64,000 bases of DNA from Alphaproteobacteria bacterium (lineage in GTDB: Bacteria; Pseudomonadota; Alphaproteobacteria; Micropepsales; Micropepsaceae), in contig JACKLF010000001.1 in the NCBI GenBank assembly GCA_024236055.1, forward strand, positions 620,001 to 684,000. Reading direction: 5' to 3'. Of the stretch, positions 10,103 to 18,234 are shown one piece after another. Under the pieces are notes generated by a model that worked only from the letters and a program-made list of their open reading frames with translations, was not told where the DNA came from and searched no databases. Each line of letters begins with the position of its first letter. Position 1 is the first letter of the stretch. A program made the position numbers and the translations under genes.

Positions 10103-10117
10103 GCGTTATTATAACGC
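10103..10117 (-). promoter_or_regulatory. Palindromic operator overlapping a -10 box, upstream of the MarR gene
   Basis: GCGTTAT-T-ATAACGC is a perfect 7+7 inverted repeat around one base. On the minus strand it contains TATAAT (10113 to 10108), a consensus -10 element for the MarR-emrAB operon. An operator on top of the -10 box is the common layout for MarR autorepression. I see no good -35 at the usual distance (AGCAGC at 10131-10136). Confidence 0.6.
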
Positions 10118-10190
10118 GCAAGAAGATAAGGCTGCTTTTTAAGCGGCCCTCCCCTGCAAAAAGCGCTGCCCCGCACGCCGCCAGGGCCGC

Positions 10191-10228
10191 AAAAACAAGG
10201 GGGCCGGCAGGTTTCCCTGCCGGCCCCC
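10191..10228 (-). terminator. Rho-independent terminator after pstS
   Basis: A perfect 13-bp stem (10199-10211 with 10216-10228, loop TTTC) is followed on the minus strand by TTGTTTTT. It lies 22 nt after the pstS stop codon and separates pstS from the efflux operon. Confidence 0.88.
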
Positions 10229-10249
10229 GATCACTTCAGGACTGAAATG

Positions 10250-11275
10250 TTACGGCGTGACCTTCAGCTGCGAAGCCCAGGCGGCCTCGATCTGCTTCAC
10301 GACCACGTCCGGCAGCGGGACATAGTCCAGCTTCTCGGCAGCGGCCTGGCCGTGCTTCAGGGCCCAGTCGAAGAACTTCACGGCCGACTCGTTGGTCGCC
10401 TTGGCGGTGTCCGTGCGCAGCAGCACCCAGGTGGTCGCCGTGATCGGCCAGGAGGCATCGCCCGGCTGATTGGTCAGAACCAGGTAGAAGTCCTGCGACT
10501 TGGCATAGTCCGCATTGGCGGCGGCGGCCTGGAAGGCGGCCAGGGTCGGCTGCACGCGCTTGCCGGCCGAGTTGATCATGTCGGTCCACACCAGGTTGGA
10601 CTGCTTGGCATAGGCGTATTCGACATAACCGATCGAGCCGACCAGCTGGGCGACCTGCGCGGCGACGCCGGCATTGCCCTTGCCGCCAACGCCACCGGGC
10701 CAGGACACGGCGGTGTCAGAGCCGATCTTGCTCTGCCATTCGGCGTTCACCTTGCCCAGATAGTTGGTGAAGTTGAAGGTGGTGCCCGAACCGTCCGAAC
10801 GATGGACCGTCAGGATCGCCATGTTGGGCAGGTTGACGTTGGGGTTCAGCGCCTTGAGCGCCGGGTCGTTCCACTTCTTGATCTGGCCCATGTAGATCTT
10901 GGACAGCACGTCGCCGTTCAGGACCATCTGGCCGGGCTTGATGCCGGGCAGATGCACGACCGGCACGATCGAGATGATGACCTGCGGGAACTGCATCAGG
11001 TTGTTCTTGGCGATTTCGTCATGCATCAGCGGCTTGTCGGTGGCGCCGAACGCGACCGTCTTGGATTCGATCTGCTTGATGCCGCCGCCCGAACCGATGG
11101 GCTGATAGTTGATCTGGGTGCCGGTCTGCTGCTGATACTGCTGGGCCCAGACCTGGAGCACCGGGAAAATCGCGCTGGAGCCGGCACCGGTCAGGTTCAC
11201 CGCCAGAGCGCTGGTGGTCATCAGGGCTGTCGCCGCCGCCGCCACCAGAACCGTCTTCAGAGAAAACTTCATCAT
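10250..11275 (-). CDS. pstS: Phosphate ABC transporter substrate-binding protein
   Basis: A 341-residue periplasmic phosphate-binding protein with a Sec signal peptide (MKFSLKTVLVAAAATALM, cleavage near ALA). Binding-site stretches typical of PstS are visible: TGAGSSAIFPVLQ near the start, IGSGGGIKQI, and HRSDGSGTTFNFTNYL with the phosphate-binding Ser/Gly residues. AAAGGACAAC precedes the start. The usual pstC, pstA, pstB and phoU genes do not follow; a terminator does. It lies just after a Pho-box porin gene, though a terminator-like hairpin separates the two. Confidence 0.93.
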   Translation of the reverse strand: MMKFSLKTVLVAAAATALMTTSALAVNLTGAGSSAIFPVLQVWAQQYQQQTGTQINYQPIGSGGGIKQIESKTVAFGATDKPLMHDEIAKNNLMQFPQVIISIVPVVHLPGIKPGQMVLNGDVLSKIYMGQIKKWNDPALKALNPNVNLPNMAILTVHRSDGSGTTFNFTNYLGKVNAEWQSKIGSDTAVSWPGGVGGKGNAGVAAQVAQLVGSIGYVEYAYAKQSNLVWTDMINSAGKRVQPTLAAFQAAAANADYAKSQDFYLVLTNQPGDASWPITATTWVLLRTDTAKATNESAVKFFDWALKHGQAAAEKLDYVPLPDVVVKQIEAAWASQLKVTP

Positions 11276-11289
11276 GTTGTCCTTTCAAT

Positions 11290-11306
11290 TGCGCTGCCAG
11301 GCAGCG
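11290..11306. other. Short perfect inverted repeat in the pstS leader
   Basis: GCGCTGCC-A-GGCAGCGC lies between the porin terminator and the pstS start, 15 nt from the start codon and just upstream of the ribosome site. It could form a hairpin in a pstS leader or be a protein site. It has no Pho-box character. Confidence 0.35.
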
Positions 11307-11345
11307 CGGGGCCTTTCATGTGCGCCCGAAACGGACGCGGGATAA

Positions 11346-11382
11346 AAAGATGGCGCGAAGGGCGCGCGGCGCGCGCCCTTCG
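11346..11382 (-). terminator. Rho-independent terminator after the porin gene
   Basis: A 12-bp perfect stem (11356-11367 with 11371-11382, 3-nt loop) is followed on the minus strand by CGCCATCTTTTT. It lies 6 nt past the porin stop and would stop or attenuate transcription before pstS. Confidence 0.8.
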
Positions 11383-11388
11383 ATCCTA

Positions 11389-12687
11389 TTACCAGCGCAG
11401 CTGGCCGAACAGGCCGAACTCGTTGTACTCACCGGTCTTCAGACCGGTGTTGGAGCCGATGGAACCGTTGGAGGTGCTGGTGACGCCGTTAACAGCGGCT
11501 TCATGCTTGTAGACCAGCGCCAGGTCGACGATCTTGGTCGGGCTGTACTGAACGCCGATGTTGTAATACTCGTTGTTCCGGCCAGGCGCCGACTTGGTGT
11601 TGGTGTCGACCGAGTCATAACGGCCGAACACCGACCATTCCGGGGTGAAGGAATAAGAGGCAAAGCCCGAAATGCCGTGCGCGCTGTCGCCAACACCCTT
11701 GGTCTTGATCAGACCGGCAGAGTAGTCGTTGGCGTTGAAATATTCCACGCCCAGGCGGAAGCCGTTCGCCACATAGGCGCCGATCACGTCGAAGCGGTCG
11801 GCGGTGTGGTAGGTGGTGGTGCCGTAAGGCGTGCCCAGCTTGCCGCTGTAACCGCCAACGCCCAGGTTGAAGCCCTGATATTCGGCGCTGACGCGGCCTT
11901 CGAAGTCCACGCTGTCGGCGCGGTTGGTGCCGCCGCCGGTCGGGATCTTCTTGTAGCCGCCGCCGTTGATCACGGCGAAGTCATAGCTGACCAGCCCGTC
12001 CAGCACCGTACCCAGGGCGTGAATGCCCCAGTCCGAGCTGGTGCCGAACTTGGTGTGGTCGATCATCACGTTTTCCAGGTGACGATAGCCATAAAGGCCT
12101 TCGACATACGGCACCCAGGGAAGGTCGGCGGCGCCCAGGCGGATGGTCAGGGCCGGGTCCAGCTTGGCCTGCAGATAGGCCTTCTTGATGTAGATCTGGC
12201 CGGCGCCGGTGGTGCTGTCATACGTCGTGTCGGTGGTGACGTTGGCCGAGAAGATGCTGTTGAAGGTGTGGTTGATGCCCACATAGAAGCGCTTGATGTC
12301 GAAGTTGGTGCCGTTGCCGCCACCCGCGACGCGCACGCCGTTCGCTTCATTGTTGATGTTCGAGAAGTCGAAATACATGCGGCCGTCGATGGAAGTGTTG
12401 TCCCACCAGCCACCCGGCGCCTTGGGCGGATTGTTCGCGGCCTCGGCGGCGCGCATTTCAGAGCTCTGAAGCTCTTCCTCAAGAGCCGACAGGCGCGCAT
12501 CCAGTTCCGAGTTGCTGGGCGGCATGTCGTTCTGCGCCAGACGCAGGGGCGCTTCCTTGGGCTGCTCAGCGCCCAGCATTGCGGCGGAGATCGTCGGCGC
12601 ATTCGCGTCGGCCGTCTTGGCGAACGCAGCGCTTCCCATCGCGATGGCGGCAACGCCCGTCATCAGTGCCAGTTTCCCCATGTTCAT
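11389..12687 (-). CDS. Outer-membrane porin, phosphate-selective OprO/OprP-like
   Basis: A 432-residue outer-membrane protein. It has a signal peptide (MNMGKLALMTGVAAIAMGSAAFA), then a short coiled-coil stretch (LDARLSALEEELQSSE), then a beta-rich barrel ending in an aromatic residue (FGLFGQLRW). Repeated Gly/Asn/Tyr-rich strands and the IDGRMYFDFSNINNE start of the barrel fit the porin_O_P family. GAGGG precedes the ATG at 12687. The upstream Pho boxes support phosphate import. The selectivity itself is inferred from context. Confidence 0.85.
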   Translation of the reverse strand: MNMGKLALMTGVAAIAMGSAAFAKTADANAPTISAAMLGAEQPKEAPLRLAQNDMPPSNSELDARLSALEEELQSSEMRAAEAANNPPKAPGGWWDNTSIDGRMYFDFSNINNEANGVRVAGGGNGTNFDIKRFYVGINHTFNSIFSANVTTDTTYDSTTGAGQIYIKKAYLQAKLDPALTIRLGAADLPWVPYVEGLYGYRHLENVMIDHTKFGTSSDWGIHALGTVLDGLVSYDFAVINGGGYKKIPTGGGTNRADSVDFEGRVSAEYQGFNLGVGGYSGKLGTPYGTTTYHTADRFDVIGAYVANGFRLGVEYFNANDYSAGLIKTKGVGDSAHGISGFASYSFTPEWSVFGRYDSVDTNTKSAPGRNNEYYNIGVQYSPTKIVDLALVYKHEAAVNGVTSTSNGSIGSNTGLKTGEYNEFGLFGQLRW

Positions 12688-12750
12688 CACTACCCTCAGT
12701 CCCTAGAATGTTCCGCGCAATGTCGCGCGCGGCTGCTATCGCCGCGGGGA

Positions 12751-12790
12751 ACAACAGGACGATGACGGGTTTGTAACGGTTGCGTGACAG
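12751..12790 (-). promoter_or_regulatory. Tandem Pho boxes (PhoB sites) upstream of the porin gene
   Basis: Four 7-mers recur every 11 nt on the minus strand: CTGTCAC, CCGTTAC, CCGTCAT, CTGTTGT, with 4-nt spacers. This is the direct-repeat architecture of PhoB sites (consensus CTGTCAT). The array ends about 10 nt before a weak -10-like GATAGC, where a PhoB site would replace the -35. It lies 64-103 nt upstream of the porin start. Confidence 0.75.
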
Positions 12791-12897
12791 TGTTCGCGGA
12801 TGCGGAAGAATCCGGGTTTCGGCGGTATCCGGTCCTGTGAATAGTTGATGGCGTGGCAGCGAAGCCACGCCCGGTCCCGGCCAGCCCCTGCCGAATA

Positions 12898-13446
12898 TCA
12901 GTCCTTGTCGGTCACGCGCCGGCCCGCAACGCCCTCAGGCGGGGTGCCCTGTGCCAGGGCGCCATAGCGGCCCTTGAAATAGACTAGCGGCGCGCCGGCT
13001 TGGGCATGGCTGGCGAAGCGCAGAACCCGGCCCAGCAGAATGGCGTGGTCGCCCGCATCCCAGATCTGCTCGCGCGCGCATTCGAACACCGCCAGCGAAT
13101 CGGCCAGTGCCGGCGGCCCCAGGGCGGTGGGCGTCAGGGCGATTCCTTCCAGCCGGTGCTCGCCCGGCCCCGCCAGCCGCGACGACACGGCCTTGTGACC
13201 GGCCGCCAGGATCGAGACGGTGAAACCGGGCGCTTCGGCGAAAGCCGGATAGCGGCGCGAACGGCGGTCGATGCACCACAGCACCAGCGGCGGATCGAGC
13301 GATACCGAAGTGAAGGAGTTAACCGTGATCCCGATATGGGACACGTCCTCGGCCTCGCCGGGCACCGCCCCCGTGGTCGTCATCACGGCCACCCCGGTGG
13401 GGAAGCTGCCAAGGGCGTGGCGAAAGGCGCGGGTATCAAAATCCAT
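12898..13446 (-). CDS. Flavin reductase family (FMN-binding split barrel) protein
   Basis: A 182-residue flavin reductase-like protein. It begins with FDTRAFRHALGSFPTGVAVMTT, the usual entry to the domain, with the flavin-binding GITVNSFTSVSLDPPLVLWCIDRRS at about 38-62 and a late GDHAILLGRVL. Such proteins supply reduced flavin to two-component monooxygenases or use flavin directly. No monooxygenase partner is nearby. It is divergent from motB. Confidence 0.88.
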   Translation of the reverse strand: MDFDTRAFRHALGSFPTGVAVMTTTGAVPGEAEDVSHIGITVNSFTSVSLDPPLVLWCIDRRSRRYPAFAEAPGFTVSILAAGHKAVSSRLAGPGEHRLEGIALTPTALGPPALADSLAVFECAREQIWDAGDHAILLGRVLRFASHAQAGAPLVYFKGRYGALAQGTPPEGVAGRRVTDKD

Positions 13447-13579
13447 AAGTCATCCTGAGGCCGCCCGGTTTCACACTCGGTTAAGCCGGGTTGTGCATGA
13501 TCGGACAAGGTTGGGCATAGCGGCGACAGACCGCAAGTCCCACCCGGGTATTGGCACTTAATTTGGGGTTTGCGGCATC

Positions 13580-14476
13580 ATGGCCGGCGACAACGCGGTT
13601 GTCATCAAGCGTATCAAGAAGGGCGGACATGGCGGCCACCACGGTGGCGCCTGGAAGGTGGCCTATGCCGACTTCGTGACCGCGATGATGGCCTTCTTCC
13701 TGCTGATGTGGCTGATCAACACCACCACGCCCGAGCAGAAGCGCGGCATTGCCGACTATTTCGCGCCCCAGTCCATCGCCCAGACCGTTTCGGGCTCGGG
13801 CGGCGTGCTGGGCGGCAAGGTGATGGGGGAAGACAGCGCCCATGCCGGCGGCGCCCAGTCGGTGATGCAGAAACAGAGCCCGCCCTCCCCCGATTCGCCG
13901 GTCAAGGCGCTGGCCAACGGCGCCTCCCAGGGCGGCGCCGATGCCGACCTGGACAAGGACAGCACCAGCGCCCATTCGGCCCAGGACAGCGATTTCGCCC
14001 ATGCCGCCGAAGCGATCCGCCAGTCGATCCAGGACAATCCCGACATCGCCAACCTGTCGCATCAGGTGATTCTGGAAAACACGCCCCAGGGCCTGCGTGT
14101 CCAGCTGGTCGACCAGGATGGCCGGCCGATGTTCCAGCAGGGCTCGGACGAGCCCATGCCCTACACCAAAAAGCTGCTGTCGGTGATCGGCGGCATCGTC
14201 TCCACCCTGCCCAACCGGGTGTCGATCAGCGGCCATACCGCGGTGAACGACGTGTCGGCGACGGGCGGCAACTGGCAGCTCTCGGCGGCCCGCGCCAACG
14301 AGGCGCGCGCGCTGCTCCAGTCGGGCGGGCTGACATCGGACCGCATCTACGAGATTTCGGGCAAGGCCGGGTCCGAGCCGCTGCTGCCGGAGAACCCCAG
14401 CGCCAGCGCCAACCGCCGCCTGTCCATCACCCTGCTGCGCGAGGCCCCGCCGGTTCCCGCCGATCCAGGCCTCTGA
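13580..14476 (+). CDS. motB: Flagellar motor stator protein MotB (OmpA-like C-terminus)
   Basis: A 298-residue MotB. A Gly/His-rich N-terminus (GGHGGHHGGAW) leads into the single membrane helix AYADFVTAMMAFFLLMWLI with the proton-carrying Asp31. A flexible Ser/Gly/Asp-rich linker (about 65-150) is followed by the OmpA peptidoglycan-binding domain (about 175-285; ISGHTAVN, LSAARANEARALL, NPSASANRRLSI). It anchors the stator to the cell wall. motA is not adjacent and no other flagellar gene is in the window, so its partner must be elsewhere. Confidence 0.9.
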   Translation: MAGDNAVVIKRIKKGGHGGHHGGAWKVAYADFVTAMMAFFLLMWLINTTTPEQKRGIADYFAPQSIAQTVSGSGGVLGGKVMGEDSAHAGGAQSVMQKQSPPSPDSPVKALANGASQGGADADLDKDSTSAHSAQDSDFAHAAEAIRQSIQDNPDIANLSHQVILENTPQGLRVQLVDQDGRPMFQQGSDEPMPYTKKLLSVIGGIVSTLPNRVSISGHTAVNDVSATGGNWQLSAARANEARALLQSGGLTSDRIYEISGKAGSEPLLPENPSASANRRLSITLLREAPPVPADPGL

Positions 14477-14588
14477 AGCGGGCGCGTAAACCAAAAGCTG
14501 CACAAAAATCCCCTGAAAACCGCAAAAAACGAATGCGCGGCGGCAGAATTGTTTGTCATACTGCCGATGTACGGGGCAGGTTTGGGCC

Positions 14589-15356
14589 GTGACCGAGCAA
14601 CGCAGTACACGCATTCCGCAGTTTTTCCTGACCCCCGGGGGCCCGTGCCCCTATTTGCCGGGTCGCACGGAGCGCAAGGTCTTTGCCCGGCTGGGCGGAA
14701 CCCTGGCCCAGCCCCTGTCGGAAGCCCTGACCCATTCGGGTTTTCGCCGCAGCCAGTCCATCGCCTATCGCCCGGCCTGTGAGGGCTGCAATGCCTGCGT
14801 GTCGGTGCGCATCCTGGCGGATCAGTTCGCGGCCAGCCGCGGCCAGCGGCGCACGCTGAAACGCAGCGACGATCTTGTCCGCACCGAGGTCGCCCCCGAA
14901 GCGACGCGCGAACAGTTTGCCCTGCTGCGGACCTATCTGGATTCGCGCCATCCGGGCGGCGGCATGAGCGACATGGGCCTGTTCGATTATGTGGCGATGG
15001 TGGAGGAAACGCCCGTCTCCACCCATATCGTCGAATACCGCAAACCCGATGGCACGCTGGTCGCCGCGGCCCTGACCGACCGGCTGAAGGATGGCCTGTC
15101 GATGGTCTACAGCTTCTTTCATCCCGGCGAGGATGCGCGCAGCCTGGGCACCTTCATGATCCTGGATCATGTGCGCGCCGCCATGGCCCAGCGCATGCCT
15201 TACGTCTATCTGGGCTACTGGGTCCGGGGCAGCGACAAGATGGACTACAAGGTCAAGTTCTCGCCGCTGGAAGCGCTGACCCAGAACGGCTGGGAGACGC
15301 TGAGCGCCGAGCCGGACGTGGAAGCCGCGCCGCTGATCGTCCACGCACCGGGCTGA
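14589..15356 (+). CDS. bpt: Aspartate/glutamate leucyltransferase (arginyl-tRNA-protein transferase family)
   Basis: About 255 residues. It attaches an amino acid from aminoacyl-tRNA to protein N-termini in the bacterial N-degron pathway. The N-terminal domain has PQFFLTPGGPCPYLPGR and ERKVFARL, then ACEGCNACVSVR with the conserved cysteines. The C-terminal domain has SMVYSFFHP, LGTFMILDHV and YVYLGYWVRGSDKMDYK. I chose the GTG at 14589 (VTEQRSTRIPQ), which matches the family length; an ATG at 14553 gives an unusual N-terminus. Confidence 0.9.
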   Translation: MTEQRSTRIPQFFLTPGGPCPYLPGRTERKVFARLGGTLAQPLSEALTHSGFRRSQSIAYRPACEGCNACVSVRILADQFAASRGQRRTLKRSDDLVRTEVAPEATREQFALLRTYLDSRHPGGGMSDMGLFDYVAMVEETPVSTHIVEYRKPDGTLVAAALTDRLKDGLSMVYSFFHPGEDARSLGTFMILDHVRAAMAQRMPYVYLGYWVRGSDKMDYKVKFSPLEALTQNGWETLSAEPDVEAAPLIVHAPG

Positions 15357-15362
15357 ATGTAA

Positions 15363-17081
15363 TCAGGCCGCGCCGCCGCCGAAGCGTTCCTTCAGCTCCG
15401 CAACCTGTTCGTCGCTGATCTTGGCCACCAGCGTTTCGGGCGCGCGGATCGGCTGGCCCGGCGTCAGGTCGTCCAGCAGCACCTTCATGCCCTCTTCCGG
15501 GAAGGGGATCACCCCGCCGCGATAGCCGACCGGCTGGATGCATTCGTGAATGGTCTTTGCGAAATCGGGCATCACCGGCCAGATCAGATGCGCGAACTGG
15601 TGCACCAGGTTCAGCCCCATGCGCACGCCCACTGCCGCCTTTTCGCGATCGGTCTTGATATGGGTCCAGGGCGCGGCCCGGGTCAGATACTCGTTGCCCG
15701 CCACCCAGATGGCGCGCAGTTCGGCCATGGCCTTGCGGAATTCCGCCTGTTCCATCAGTTCGGCGTAAGCCGCGATGCGCCGGTCCAGGTCGGCGATCAG
15801 CGCGTGTTCGTCCTCGCCATAATCGCCCTCGCCCGGCACCTGGCCGTCGAAACGTGCGACACAGAACTTGGTCACGCGGTTGACGAAGTTGCCCAGCACA
15901 TCGGCCAGGTCCTTGTTGATGACCCCGGCGAAATGCTCCCAGGTGAAATTGCTGTCGCTGCCTTCGGGCGCATTGGCGATCAGGTAGTAGCGCCAGTAAT
16001 CGGCGGGCGCGACGTCCAGCGCCTTGTCCATGAAGATGCCGCGCTTGCCGGAGGTCGAGAACTTGCCGCCGTCATAGTTCAGCCAGTTGAAGCCTTTCAG
16101 CCGGTCGACCAGCTTCCACGGCTCGCCCGACGCCATGATGGTGACGGGAAAGCCGACCGTGTGGAAAGGCACATTGTCCTTGCCCATGAACTCCCAATAG
16201 GTGACCGCGTCACCACCCTGCCACCAGTCCTTCCAGGCATCGCCATGGCCGTTCCTGTCGGCCCATTCCTTGGTCGCGGCGATGTATTCGATGGGCGCGT
16301 CGAACCAGACATAGAAGACCTTGCCCTTCAGCGCGCCGTCGGCAATGTCGTCGGGCACCGGGATGCCCCATTCCAGGTCGCGGGTGATGCCGCGATCCTT
16401 CAGCCCCTCGTCCAGCCACTTGTAGGCGATGGAGGTGACGAGCTGGGGCCAGTCGGCCTTGTGGCTATCGATCCAGGCGCGCAATTTGTCGGCGAACTGC
16501 GACTGCTTCAGGAACAGGTGGGTGGACTCGCGGATCTCGATGTCCTTGGCACCCGACACAGCAGAGCGCGGTTCGATCAGGTCGATCGGGTCCAGCACGC
16601 GGGTGCAGTTCTCGCACTGGTCGCCGCGCGCCCGGTCATAGCCGCAATGCGGACAGGTGCCGATCACGTAACGGTCGGGCAGGAAGCGGCCATCGGTGGC
16701 GCTGTAGGCCTGCTTGGTAGTGCGCAGCTCCAGGAAACCGTTCGCCCAAAGCTTGCGGGCGAAGTGCAGGGTCAGCTCATGGTTCTGCGCCGACGAGGAG
16801 CGGCCGAAATTGTCCCAGCTCAGGCCAAACTTCTCGCCCAGGTCCTTCTGCACGGCATGCCACTTGGCGGCATAGTCGGCGACCGGCACGCCCTCTTCCA
16901 GCGCGGCCAGCTCGACCGGGGCGCCATGCTCGTCGGTGGCGCAGATCGCCAGCGTGTCATAGCCGCGGCTGCGGCAGTAACGGGCGAAGATGTCGGCCGG
17001 CAGCATGGAACCGACCAGATTGCCAAGGTGCTTGACCCCGGCGACGTAGGGAATCGCGGATGTGATGAGGATGCGTTTCAT
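15363..17081 (-). CDS. metG: Methionyl-tRNA synthetase
   Basis: A 572-residue class I synthetase that charges tRNA-Met. The HIGH motif appears as HLGN (18-21). A CPHCGYDRARGDQCENC zinc knuckle lies at 143-159. The KMSKS loop appears as KFSTSGKRG near 338-346. The anticodon-binding helical domain follows (about 400-550). There is no C-terminal EMAP-like tRNA-binding extension. It is divergent from the secreted mutarotase-like array and converges on bpt with a 6-nt gap. Confidence 0.96.
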   Translation of the reverse strand: MKRILITSAIPYVAGVKHLGNLVGSMLPADIFARYCRSRGYDTLAICATDEHGAPVELAALEEGVPVADYAAKWHAVQKDLGEKFGLSWDNFGRSSSAQNHELTLHFARKLWANGFLELRTTKQAYSATDGRFLPDRYVIGTCPHCGYDRARGDQCENCTRVLDPIDLIEPRSAVSGAKDIEIRESTHLFLKQSQFADKLRAWIDSHKADWPQLVTSIAYKWLDEGLKDRGITRDLEWGIPVPDDIADGALKGKVFYVWFDAPIEYIAATKEWADRNGHGDAWKDWWQGGDAVTYWEFMGKDNVPFHTVGFPVTIMASGEPWKLVDRLKGFNWLNYDGGKFSTSGKRGIFMDKALDVAPADYWRYYLIANAPEGSDSNFTWEHFAGVINKDLADVLGNFVNRVTKFCVARFDGQVPGEGDYGEDEHALIADLDRRIAAYAELMEQAEFRKAMAELRAIWVAGNEYLTRAAPWTHIKTDREKAAVGVRMGLNLVHQFAHLIWPVMPDFAKTIHECIQPVGYRGGVIPFPEEGMKVLLDDLTPGQPIRAPETLVAKISDEQVAELKERFGGGAA

Positions 17082-17165
17082 GGCGGGCTGAACTGTGCCA
17101 AAGTCTCGAAAAATGCCCGTTCCTCATACAGGGGGACGGCGGGGGACGCAAAAGGGGGATTTCAG

Positions 17166-18233
17166 ATGGCGGCACGGACGCTTGGCCTGGCGTGGGGCCT
17201 GGCTTTGGGGGCAACCCTTCTGGCGGCAGCGCCCGCTGCGGCCCAGCCCCATCAGCCCATATCCGACAGCACCATCGTGCCGGTCAGCGCCCTGGACAAT
17301 ACCCCCCATCGGGACATTTCCAATGGCCAGGTCTCGGCCAGGGTCTATCTGCCCGGTCCGGCGGGTTTCTACCGGGGCACCCGATTCGACCATAATGGCA
17401 TCACCACCCACGCCACCTATCAGGGGCAGGACTATGGCCGGCCCTGGTTCAGCGCCTATTCCCCGGCGGTGCACGACTTCACCTGGCACAATGGCGAGGT
17501 GGTGGTGCACCCGGCCAGTGCGGTGGCCGGCCCGGCGGAGGAGTTCGACTCCATCGGCTTCGACGCCGCCGGCATGGATGGCAATTTCCTGAAAGTCGGC
17601 ATCGGCATGCTCAAGCGCACGACCGAAACCGAAGACCATGTCCACCCCTATCCGATCGTCAATGCAGGCCGCACCAGGGTCGATGCGGACAAGAGCCGGG
17701 TTCGGATCACCCAGACCCTGGCCGACAAGCCCAGCGGCTATGGCTATCGCTACACCAAGACGATCCGGCTGGTGCCCGGCAAGGCGCAGATGGTGATCGA
17801 ACACAGCCTGACCAACACCGGGTCCAAGGACATCGACACCAATGTCTATTGCCACAATTTCCTGACGCTCAGCCCCGGCAACGAGAACATCACCATCACC
17901 GCGCCCTTCGCCATCACGGCCGAGCGGCCCTTCGCGCCCGATGCGGCGGCGGTGGACGGCAAGACCATCAAGTATCTGCGCGCGGTGAAGGAAGGCGAAA
18001 GCGTAACCTCGCCGATCAGCGGGTTCGGCGACAGCGCCAGCGACTATGACTTCACGGTGATGAACACAAAGACCGGGTTCGGCCAGCGCATTCGCGGCGA
18101 CCAGCCGCTGGCGCGGATCAATTTCTGGTCCATCGCCACCAATGTCAGCTGGGAGCCCTATGTGGGAATCGCGCTGAAACCGGGCGAGACCAAGCGCTGG
18201 ACCTATACCTACGACTATATCGGGCCGAACTAA
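17166..18233 (+). CDS. Secreted galactose-mutarotase-like protein, tandem paralogue 1 of 4
   Basis: A 355-residue exported protein with a signal peptide (MAARTLGLAWGLALGATLL, cleavage near AAAQ). Landmarks: FYRGTRFD (68-75), GPAEEF (122-127), a beta-rich core with GKAQMVIEHSLTNTGSKDIDT, VYCHNF (His230) and a C-terminal EPYVGIALKPGETKRW. The layout resembles the galactose mutarotase-like superfold, where the conserved His in an NHxYF-type strand is catalytic, but the call is inferred from pattern. AGGGGGA precedes the ATG. It is the first gene of a four-gene coupled array divergent from metG. The substrate is unknown. Confidence 0.8.
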   Translation: MAARTLGLAWGLALGATLLAAAPAAAQPHQPISDSTIVPVSALDNTPHRDISNGQVSARVYLPGPAGFYRGTRFDHNGITTHATYQGQDYGRPWFSAYSPAVHDFTWHNGEVVVHPASAVAGPAEEFDSIGFDAAGMDGNFLKVGIGMLKRTTETEDHVHPYPIVNAGRTRVDADKSRVRITQTLADKPSGYGYRYTKTIRLVPGKAQMVIEHSLTNTGSKDIDTNVYCHNFLTLSPGNENITITAPFAITAERPFAPDAAAVDGKTIKYLRAVKEGESVTSPISGFGDSASDYDFTVMNTKTGFGQRIRGDQPLARINFWSIATNVSWEPYVGIALKPGETKRWTYTYDYIGPN

Positions 18234-18234
18234 G

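Noticed and set aside
10086..10121. Longer start (TTG at 10121) for the MarR gene
   Set aside because: The segment holds the operator palindrome and a TATAAT box, so it should be untranscribed promoter DNA.
15546..17165. Plus-strand open frame upstream of the first mutarotase-like gene, giving an 895-residue protein
   Set aside because: The upstream part is antisense to metG. The signal peptide and ribosome site place the real start at 17166.
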